Source: Acidobacteria bacterium SCN 69-37
GTDB taxonomy: Bacteria > Acidobacteriota > Vicinamibacteria > Vicinamibacterales > SCN-69-37
Direction of reading: 5' to 3'
Length of the DNA stretch: 64,000 nt
NCBI GenBank assembly: GCA_001724025.1
Contig: MEDJ01000003.1
Coordinates: 1-64,000 of the forward strand
Shown here: piece by piece, positions 57,493 to 64,000 of the stretch
Numbering within the stretch: the stretch's first letter is position 1
How the letters are laid out: each line of letters opens with the position of its first letter
Notes under the pieces: model-generated
The model's input: the letters and a program-made list of their open reading frames with translations, nothing else
Told to the model about the DNA's origin: nothing
Databases searched by the model: none
Translations under genes and position numbers: made by a program

Positions 57493-59313
57493 ATGCCCCG
57501 CTGCGTTCCCGTCCTCGCCGCGCTCGTCTGTGCTGTCGCGTTGTCCGATGACGCCACCGCGCAGGTGTCGACCCCGGCGCCACCGGTCCGCGTCCAGGCG
57601 TCGGCCGGCCTCGTGTCCGGCGTGATCGGCGTCGTGACCGACGAGGCCGGAACCGGCATCGGCGGCGCCAGCATCCTCGCCATGGGCGCCACGCTTGCCG
57701 TGGTCCGGACCGACGACGCCGGTTACTTCCGTCTCGAGCTGACACCAGGCCCCTACATCCTGCGCGCGACGCGCGATGGCTACGTCTCGACCTATCGCGA
57801 GGCCGTCCACGTCCGGACCGATGCCCCGCTCGTGCGGACCATCACCCTGCTGCGGTCGTCCGACGACGGCGACGTGGTCCTGGCATCGGTCACGCGGCCG
57901 ATCGAGCACGTGGATGTCGACGCGCCGGCTGATGCCGATCCGATCGTGCCGAGCGATACGGCCTGGCGCCTGCGGCACCTGCCGCGGACGGTGCTCCGCG
58001 ACGAGACGCCGTCGGCGTGGGGGCGTGAGGAGCGCCGCGCTGCGCGTCGCCTGGACGCGTTGTCGCCGCTGCCCGACATCACCGGCCGCGTGGAGTTGAT
58101 CACGACCAGCGCCCTGGCCGCGTCCGGCGAACTGCCGGCCGTCGACTGGCCGCGCGGCGTGGCCTACGTCGTGCTGGGCGCGCCGGTGGGGACGCACGGC
58201 GACTGGAGCGTGCGCGCCTCGCTGGCCGGTGGCGAAACCGCGGCCTGGACGCTGGCGGCCGAGTACGCGTCGCGCACCGATCAGCGGCATGCCTTCCGCG
58301 CCGGTGTGTCGCACAGCGCCCAGACATTCTCCGATCCCACGCTGCGGCACTCGCTGGCGGCCATCGACACCGTGCGCCACGTGGGCGGCGTCCACGCGGC
58401 CGATGTCTGGACCGTCGGGCGCGGGCTCGAGATCGATTCGCGCCTCCGCGTGGAGCGGTACGAGTACCTCGCCGATCCCATGGTGTTCAGCGGCCGTCTC
58501 GGCGTCCGCCAGCAGGTCGGTGCCCGGTTCGTGCTGGTGGCCACGGCCTCGCCGCACATGGTGGCCCCGGGGGCCGATCAGTTCACGCCCCCCGCTTCGG
58601 CCGGGGTCTGGCTGCCGCCCGAGCGGACCTTTTCGTCGCTCCGCGGCGACGTCCTGCGTCCCGAGCGCGTCAACGCGTACGACGCCGGCGTCGACGCCGT
58701 CCTCGGCCGTGTGGCCGGTGCCACGACTGACGTCGTGCTGCGCGTGCGTCGCATCCGCGAGCAGTCGATCAACCAGCTCGCGACGATCTTCGGCCTCGAC
58801 GACGTCAGCCAGGTGGGGCACTACTACATGTCATCGCCCGGCGACGTGGCCCTCGACGGCTGGCTGATCGGGCTGGCCGGGGACCTGACGCCGTACGTCC
58901 ACGCGGCCGTGGACTATCGCACGGCCGCCGCCGCCTGGACGCCGGGCGTCGGTCGTCTCCCGCTGCGGCGCGTCGCGCCCTCGGCCGCGCGCACCGAGGC
59001 GGAGCAGCTGCACGACGTGACGGCCACCGTCGAGGCCACGGTGCCGTCGACGGCCACGCGCGTGAGCCTGGCCGTGCGCATCAATTCGGCGTTCAGCCGC
59101 CAGGATCGGCTCACGCCGGGATCCGGCGCCCGGTTCGCCCTGGAGATCCGGCAGCAGTTGCCCGGGCGGCCGTTCGGCGGCAGCGAATTGAACCTGCTGT
59201 GGTCGGCGCGCACGCTGATGCACGAGTTCGAGACCGCGGGCGGCTTCTACGACGAACTGCTCACCGTGGCCCCGCCGGTCAGGCTGACGTGCGGCCTGCA
59301 GATGCGTTTCTGA
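57493..59313 (+). CDS. Outer-membrane protein: regulatory-like domain plus TonB-receptor-like barrel
   Basis: A 606-residue exported protein. ATG at 57493 lies six bases after GAGAGGG. The signal peptide ends near DATAQ. Residues 45-120 form a CarboxypepD_reg-like module (ASAGLVSGVIGVVTDEAGTGIGGASI; GYFRLELTPGPYIL). There is no clear plug domain. The rest is rich in alternating strands (WSVRASLAGGETAAWTLAAEY; SRLRVERYEYLA; LNLLWSARTLMHEF) and ends LQMRF, the terminal Phe of outer-membrane barrels. TonB-receptor-like but shorter than usual. The histidine kinase gene starts 19 bases later, so they may be co-transcribed. Confidence 0.8.
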   Translation: MPRCVPVLAALVCAVALSDDATAQVSTPAPPVRVQASAGLVSGVIGVVTDEAGTGIGGASILAMGATLAVVRTDDAGYFRLELTPGPYILRATRDGYVSTYREAVHVRTDAPLVRTITLLRSSDDGDVVLASVTRPIEHVDVDAPADADPIVPSDTAWRLRHLPRTVLRDETPSAWGREERRAARRLDALSPLPDITGRVELITTSALAASGELPAVDWPRGVAYVVLGAPVGTHGDWSVRASLAGGETAAWTLAAEYASRTDQRHAFRAGVSHSAQTFSDPTLRHSLAAIDTVRHVGGVHAADVWTVGRGLEIDSRLRVERYEYLADPMVFSGRLGVRQQVGARFVLVATASPHMVAPGADQFTPPASAGVWLPPERTFSSLRGDVLRPERVNAYDAGVDAVLGRVAGATTDVVLRVRRIREQSINQLATIFGLDDVSQVGHYYMSSPGDVALDGWLIGLAGDLTPYVHAAVDYRTAAAAWTPGVGRLPLRRVAPSAARTEAEQLHDVTATVEATVPSTATRVSLAVRINSAFSRQDRLTPGSGARFALEIRQQLPGRPFGGSELNLLWSARTLMHEFETAGGFYDELLTVAPPVRLTCGLQMRF

Positions 59314-59332
59314 TCGACGGGATCCGGACGAC

Positions 59333-62230
59333 GTGCTGACTCCCGCGCCCAAACGTCTTCGGTCGCTGCTCCGCGTTGCGCTGCCGGTCATGGTGGCCGC
59401 GGCCCTCGTGTCGCTGGCCGTCATCAACATCGCGCTCGTCAAGACGTGGGAAGGCGAGGTCGAGGACGGCGTCCTGTGGCGCCAGGAGGGCACCAATGTC
59501 GTGGCCGTCGAGGTGGCGGCCGGACACGCCGGGGCCCGCGCCGGCATCGAGCCGCGCGACGTGCTGCTGACCATCGACGGCGCCGAGGTGACGAGCGTCG
59601 CCGATGTCTGGCGCCGCGATGGCGAGGCCCCTGTCGGGCGGGCGCGCACGTACGTCCTCGGTCGCGCCTCGGCCGACGTGCCGGTGGTGATCACGCTCGA
59701 GGCGCCGCCGGCCGTCAACCAGGCGCTCTACTATTCGCTCGCGCTCGTCGGGATTCTCGCGGTCATCGTCGGCGCGTCCGTCAGGCTGCGGCGGCCGCAC
59801 GACCAGGCGACGCTGCACTTCTTCTGGTTGACGGTGGCGTTCTTCGGCGCGCTGGCGTTCACGGCGAGCGGCCGGTACGACCGCGTCGACTACGTCTTCG
59901 ACTGGGCGGACGTCGTTGCGCGGCTGCTGCTGCCGCCGCTCTTCCTGCACTTCGCACTGGTCTTTCCGGATCGGCCCAACGCGTGGGTCCGTACCCTCGC
60001 GGGCAAGACGTGCCTCGTGCTGATGTACGCCCCGGCGGCCATCATCGGGCTGACGCGCGTCGCCGCCGTCCGCGGGCTCGTCGACGACGCGCTGGTCACC
60101 GGCGTGCTCGGCTGGACCGAGACGACGGCCTACGCGTATCTCGGCGTGTGCCTGCTGGCCGGCCTGGCGTTGATGACCACGGCCCTGCGCCGCCTGCGAT
60201 CCGTAACGGCCAAGCGGCAGCTGCGCTGGATCGTGTGGGGATCGGCGGTCGGCGCCGTGCCCTTCGTGCTCTTCTACGTCCTGCCCCTGCTGGTCGGGGC
60301 GTCCGTGCCGTACGGCGATTACACGGCGGTGCTGCTCGGCTGCGTGCCGCTGGCGTTCGCGTCGGCGCTCGTGCGCTACAGGCTGATGGACATCGAGGTC
60401 ATCATCAAGAAGGGCCTCGTCGTGGCTGCGGTCGTGCTGCTGCTGGCGGCCATCTACAACGGCACGCTCATTCTCGTGGGCGCTCTGCTCGGGACCGACA
60501 ACGACTCGGGCAGCTTCTGGGCCCTGCTCGCCACGCTCATCGTCGCGCTGGTGGCGCCCACGCTGTGGACGTCGATCCAGAACGCCCTCGATCGCCTCTA
60601 CTATCGCGACCGCTACGACTATCGCCGTGCGCTGGTCGCGTTCGCGCGCGAACTCAACAGCGATCTGGATCTCGATCGTCTGAGCCGGCGGCTCGTCGAG
60701 CGTGTGCGCGAGACGCTGGGCGTCGATCGCATCACGCTGTTCCTGTCGTCGGGCCCGGCGACGGCGCAGCGCTTCCGGCCGTTCACGACGTCAGGCTCCG
60801 AGACGCCCTCCGGGCGCGTGGTCGAGCCGTCGTCGACGCTCGGGGCCCGGCTGTCGCTCGGCCAGACCGTCGTCCTGGGAGATCCGGCGGCCACGCGCCG
60901 GCTGCCGCCACACGAGATTGCCGCGTGGCGCGAAGCCGGGCTGAACGGCTTCGTCCCGTGTGTGTCGAGCGAAGTGACGATTGCGGCGATCGCGTTCGGC
61001 CACCGGCCGCACGGCGAACCGCTCAACAGCGAGGACATCGCGCTGCTCGGCGCCGTGGCCGCGCAGGCCGCCACCGCGCTCGAGAACGCGCGCCTCTACA
61101 ACGAGCTCAGCGCGAAGGCGAGCGAGATCGAGCGGCTCCGGCAGTTCAGCGACAGCGTCGTCGAATCGCTCAGCGACGGGCTGGTGGTCGTCGATCTCGA
61201 CGATCGCGTGCTGCGGTGGAACCGGCGGATGGAAGCGCTCGTCGGCGCCGATCGTCCGCACGTGATCGGCCGCGACCTGGCCGATCTGTTCAGCCGGTCC
61301 TTCGTCGAGGGCCTGCAGGCCGCGCGACGCGAGTCGCCCTCGGACGCCACCATGTATCGCGTGCCGCTCGATATCGGGGCCGGGGCCGACCGGCGGCAAC
61401 TGCTGGTGAACACCGCCATCGCGCCGTTCCAGACCGCCGAGGGCGTGCAGGCCGGCTGGATCATCGTCATCGAGGACGTGACCGATCGCGCGAATCTCGA
61501 GGAACAGCTGCGGCTGTCGGAGAAGATGGCCGCGATCGGACTGCTGGCCGCCGGCGTGGCGCACGAGGTGAACACGCCGCTGACGGGAATCTCGAGCTTC
61601 ACGCAGATGCTGCTCGATCGTGCCGCGCCCGAGGATGCGGCCACGCCGCTGCTGGAGAAGATCGAACAACAGACGTTCCGTGCGGCGAAGATCGTCAACA
61701 GCCTGCTGAACCTGTCACGTCCGTCGGGCGGCGAGATGCGTGTGATCGACCTGAACGGGGCCATTGCCGATGTACTGGCGCTGCTCGAGCACCAGTTCCG
61801 CACCCAGCGCGTGCAGGTGCGGCGACACCTCGAGGGGCCGTCCGTGCTGGTCCACGGCGTCGAGTACAAGCTCCAGCAGGTGTTCCTCAACCTGTTCCTC
61901 AACGCGCGCGATGCCATGCCGCGCGGCGGCTGGCTGTCGGTTACCACGGCCGTCAGCGACAATCAGGCGCTGGTGGAAGTGGCCGACACGGGCATCGGGA
62001 TCCCGACCGAGAACCTGGCGCGCATCTACGATCCGTTCTTCACCACCAAGGTCGAGGGGCGCGGAACCGGGCTCGGCCTGTCTGTCACGTACGGCATCGT
62101 GCAGGAGCATGGTGGTACGCTGACCTGCGAGAGCGACTCCCAGCAGGGAACGCGCTTCCGCCTCGTCCTGCCGCTTGCCGAGCCGGCCGAGGTGCACGAA
62201 CACGACGTCCCCAGCGCGACCGGCGCCTGA
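59333..62230 (+). CDS. Membrane sensor histidine kinase with PDZ, GAF and PAS domains
   Basis: A 965-residue kinase. It has an N-terminal helix (about 14-36), a PDZ-like periplasmic domain (about 45-115, HAGARAGIEPRDVLLTIDG), about seven more transmembrane helices (to about 400), a GAF-like domain (LDRLSRRLVERVRETLGVDRITLF, about 440-590) and a PAS domain (about 600-725). It ends with the kinase core: H-box AAGVAHEVNTPL near 740, N-box NLFLNARDAMP, G-boxes DTGIGIP and GTGLGLS. It should phosphorylate the NtrC-type regulator encoded ten bases after its stop. A PDZ domain suggests that it senses envelope proteins. GTG at 59333 is used. Confidence 0.9.
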   Translation: MLTPAPKRLRSLLRVALPVMVAAALVSLAVINIALVKTWEGEVEDGVLWRQEGTNVVAVEVAAGHAGARAGIEPRDVLLTIDGAEVTSVADVWRRDGEAPVGRARTYVLGRASADVPVVITLEAPPAVNQALYYSLALVGILAVIVGASVRLRRPHDQATLHFFWLTVAFFGALAFTASGRYDRVDYVFDWADVVARLLLPPLFLHFALVFPDRPNAWVRTLAGKTCLVLMYAPAAIIGLTRVAAVRGLVDDALVTGVLGWTETTAYAYLGVCLLAGLALMTTALRRLRSVTAKRQLRWIVWGSAVGAVPFVLFYVLPLLVGASVPYGDYTAVLLGCVPLAFASALVRYRLMDIEVIIKKGLVVAAVVLLLAAIYNGTLILVGALLGTDNDSGSFWALLATLIVALVAPTLWTSIQNALDRLYYRDRYDYRRALVAFARELNSDLDLDRLSRRLVERVRETLGVDRITLFLSSGPATAQRFRPFTTSGSETPSGRVVEPSSTLGARLSLGQTVVLGDPAATRRLPPHEIAAWREAGLNGFVPCVSSEVTIAAIAFGHRPHGEPLNSEDIALLGAVAAQAATALENARLYNELSAKASEIERLRQFSDSVVESLSDGLVVVDLDDRVLRWNRRMEALVGADRPHVIGRDLADLFSRSFVEGLQAARRESPSDATMYRVPLDIGAGADRRQLLVNTAIAPFQTAEGVQAGWIIVIEDVTDRANLEEQLRLSEKMAAIGLLAAGVAHEVNTPLTGISSFTQMLLDRAAPEDAATPLLEKIEQQTFRAAKIVNSLLNLSRPSGGEMRVIDLNGAIADVLALLEHQFRTQRVQVRRHLEGPSVLVHGVEYKLQQVFLNLFLNARDAMPRGGWLSVTTAVSDNQALVEVADTGIGIPTENLARIYDPFFTTKVEGRGTGLGLSVTYGIVQEHGGTLTCESDSQQGTRFRLVLPLAEPAEVHEHDVPSATGA

Positions 62231-62260
62231 GCCGTCCGCGTGCGCACGCAGACAGTGCCG

Positions 62261-63697
62261 ATGTCCGACACCCAGGTCACCGTTCTCATCATCGACGACG
62301 AGGAAATCATCCGTGAGGCGCTCGAGGCGCTGCTCACGGCCGACGGCTATGGCGTGCGCACCGCCGCGACGGCGGCCGAGGGCTTGGCCGGGCTCGGGCA
62401 GGCGCCTGTCGACGTCGACGTCGTCCTGCTCGACCTGATGCTGCCGGATCGCAACGGCCTGGACGTGCTCGACGACATCAGGCGCGTCGACGAGGAACTG
62501 CCGGTCGTGATGATCACCGCGTTCGGCACCATCGAGAGTGCGATTGCCGCGACGAAGCAGGGCGCATTCCACTACTTCACGAAGCCGTTCAAGAACGACG
62601 ACGTCCTGGTCGTGCTGCGCAACGCGGTGGAGCGGCGTCGCCTGGTGCGCGAGAATCGCGCGCTGCGCGATCAGTTGCTGTCCGACTCGCACCGCTTCGA
62701 TGATCTGATCGGCGGCAGCCGTCCCATCCGCGCCGTGTACGACCTGATCGCCAGGGCGGCGCCGAGCCGCGCCACGGTCCTGATCCAGGGCGAGAGCGGC
62801 ACGGGCAAGGAACTGGTGGCGCGCGCGTTCCATCGTCGATCGGCGCGTGCGGACAAGCCGTTCGTCACGGTCAATTCCGGCAACCTGCCGCCCGATCTGC
62901 TCGAGTCGAACCTGTTCGGGCACGTGAAGGGCGCGTTCACCGGTGCCGTGTTCCCGAAGAAGGGGCTGTTCGAGATTGCCGACAAGGGGACGATCTTCTT
63001 CGACGAGATCGGCAACGTGCCGCTCGATACGCAGGCCAAGCTGCTGCGCGTCATCCAGGAACGCGAGTTCATGCGGCTCGGCGGCGTCGACACGATCAAG
63101 GTGGACGTGCGGATCATCGCGGCCACCAACGCGGATCTGAAGGCGCTCGTGAAGGAGGGCCGGTTCCGCGAGGATCTGTTCTATCGCCTGAACGTCATCC
63201 TCGTCCCGCTGCCGCCGCTGCGCGATCGCAAGGACGACATCTCGCTGCTGGTGCAGCATTTCCTCGACAAGTTCACCGAGGAGAGCCGCAAGCTGTCGAT
63301 GATTGTGACGCCTGAGGCGATGGACCGCCTGATGGCGTATGACTGGCCCGGCAACATCCGCGAACTGGAGAACGTGATCGAACGTGCGGTCGTGTTGTGC
63401 GGCGAGCGGGAGATCGACGTCGACCTGATTCCGGATCACGTGGGCGCCGGCGAGGTCGTCGAGGTGCCTGATGTGGTCATTCCGGCTGACGGGATCCACT
63501 TCCGCGAGGTGATGATCGGGCACGAGCGTCGCTACATCGAGGCCGCGCTCGAGGCTGCCGGCGGCGTCCAGAAGCGCGCCGCCGAACTCCTGCACATCAA
63601 GGCCACCACGCTCAACGAGATGATCAAGCGCTACGACATCCTGCCGCGGCGCCGGAAAACCGGCGACACGGACGGCGGCGGCGACGAGATCGACTGA
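62261..63697 (+). CDS. NtrC-family sigma-54-dependent response regulator
   Basis: A 478-residue regulator. The receiver domain ([20 protein letters not shown]; phosphorylated Asp in VVLLDLMLP; Lys in HYFTKPF) is followed by the AAA+ domain with Walker A GESGTGKE, the sigma-54-contacting GAFTGA loop and Walker [11 protein letters not shown]. The C-terminal Fis-type helix-turn-helix is near [33 protein letters not shown] at 62261 is preferred over GTG at 62240. It can activate only sigma-54 promoters, and two candidate sites in this window lie upstream of the MASE1-GGDEF genes. It forms an operon with the kinase. Confidence 0.94.
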   Translation: MSDTQVTVLIIDDEEIIREALEALLTADGYGVRTAATAAEGLAGLGQAPVDVDVVLLDLMLPDRNGLDVLDDIRRVDEELPVVMITAFGTIESAIAATKQGAFHYFTKPFKNDDVLVVLRNAVERRRLVRENRALRDQLLSDSHRFDDLIGGSRPIRAVYDLIARAAPSRATVLIQGESGTGKELVARAFHRRSARADKPFVTVNSGNLPPDLLESNLFGHVKGAFTGAVFPKKGLFEIADKGTIFFDEIGNVPLDTQAKLLRVIQEREFMRLGGVDTIKVDVRIIAATNADLKALVKEGRFREDLFYRLNVILVPLPPLRDRKDDISLLVQHFLDKFTEESRKLSMIVTPEAMDRLMAYDWPGNIRELENVIERAVVLCGEREIDVDLIPDHVGAGEVVEVPDVVIPADGIHFREVMIGHERRYIEAALEAAGGVQKRAAELLHIKATTLNEMIKRYDILPRRRKTGDTDGGGDEID

Positions 63698-63731
63698 TGC
63701 GACGTCGTCTCCGTCTTCGGAGGCGAGGGGC

Positions 63732-64000
63732 TCAGTCCGGATCAGTCGGGGCGATCCACCAGTCGCGCCAGTCGGGCAGCACGCCGTGTTCCTGCCACGT
63801 CGCCCCGTTGTCGACGCCCGCACCGACCAGCATGTCCACACTCTGACCGTCGGTGAACAGGACGATATCGATCGAGTGTCCCTGACAGTTGCGGCCACCA
63901 GGCTTGCGCTCGAGCCCGGCGCCACGGTTGGCGAAGGCCCAGGCGACACGTCGTGTGATCTCGAACGCGCCGCAATCGCCAGCCATCGAGACACCGCGTC
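63732..64000 (-). CDS. Hypothetical protein, 5' end outside the window
   Basis: The minus-strand frame is open to the window edge. An internal ATG at 63986 would give 84 residues starting MAGDCGAFEITRRVAWAF, but the frame continues upstream (RGVS). Visible motifs are NRGAGLERKPGGRNCQG, HSIDIVLFTDGQSVDMLVGAG and WQEHGVLPDWRDWWIAP. Two cysteines and the Asp/His pattern give no clear family. It converges with the response-regulator gene, 34 bases apart. The function is unknown. Confidence 0.6.
   Translation of the reverse strand, partial: RGVSMAGDCGAFEITRRVAWAFANRGAGLERKPGGRNCQGHSIDIVLFTDGQSVDMLVGAGVDNGATWQEHGVLPDWRDWWIAPTDPD

Overview
The window is a GC-rich bacterial chromosome segment of about 50 protein genes. 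I see no rRNA, tRNA, CRISPR array, phage or complete insertion sequence. The gene mix points to an acidobacterium, probably of the Vicinamibacter/Luteitalea group. It includes secreted proteins with carboxypeptidase-regulatory-like domains, a TonB-receptor-like barrel, M28/M20/M23 peptidases, amidohydrolases, twin-arginine sugar-isomerase-like proteins, MASE1-GGDEF proteins and a stand-alone methylmalonyl-CoA mutase catalytic subunit. This placement is an inference from gene content, not from a marker gene.

Layout. 1-12.9 kb: peptidases (M28, M20), two tandem MASE1-diguanylate cyclases each behind a sigma-54-like promoter, a HerA-like ATPase, a secreted amidohydrolase, a small outer-membrane barrel, a lipoprotein M23 peptidase and a DUF1015 protein. 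13-19.4 kb: serC, then the polA-pcnB operon on the minus strand, divergent from a lipoprotein gene. 19.5-29.7 kb: a large secreted repeat protein, a ZIP metal transporter with a Rossmann-like partner, an ino1 operon, acs, an orphan MacB-type ATPase, a lysine-rich histone-like protein and an FHA-GGDEF protein. 29.8-39 kb: a surface-glycan cluster with a flippase, an unusual DUF218-M23-glycosidase-like fusion, a methyltransferase and an FAD oxidoreductase on the minus strand, facing a membrane GT-C-like protein and a GT2 glycosyltransferase on the plus strand. 39-49.8 kb: an aminotransferase, an ABC ATPase, a DUF4214 protein, a Tat-exported isomerase-like protein, a heterodimeric ABC exporter, a GcvR-like ACT protein and a lactate permease. 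49.9-52.8 kb: an accessory patch with a truncated sensor, a complete LuxR-type regulator and two cysteine-bearing proteins of unknown function. 53-57.2 kb: methylmalonyl-CoA mutase, a small conserved-looking protein, gpmA and eno. 57.5-64 kb: an outer-membrane protein, a PDZ-containing membrane histidine kinase, its NtrC-type regulator, and a gene cut by the window end.

The gene complement is fairly ordinary. What stands out is the intergenic DNA. At least five short dispersed repeat families occupy gene borders, several in a fixed orientation to the neighbouring gene: GTAGGGGCG palindromes whose own TAG serves as the stop codon of three genes; GAAGTCA-type arrays and an exact 29-bp element just after stop codons; REP-like GGCTTCAGCC palindromes; and GTAGCC arrays ahead of genes. 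In addition, a 166-bp MITE-like element with 18-bp inverted ends exactly fills one intergenic gap and supplies a stop codon.
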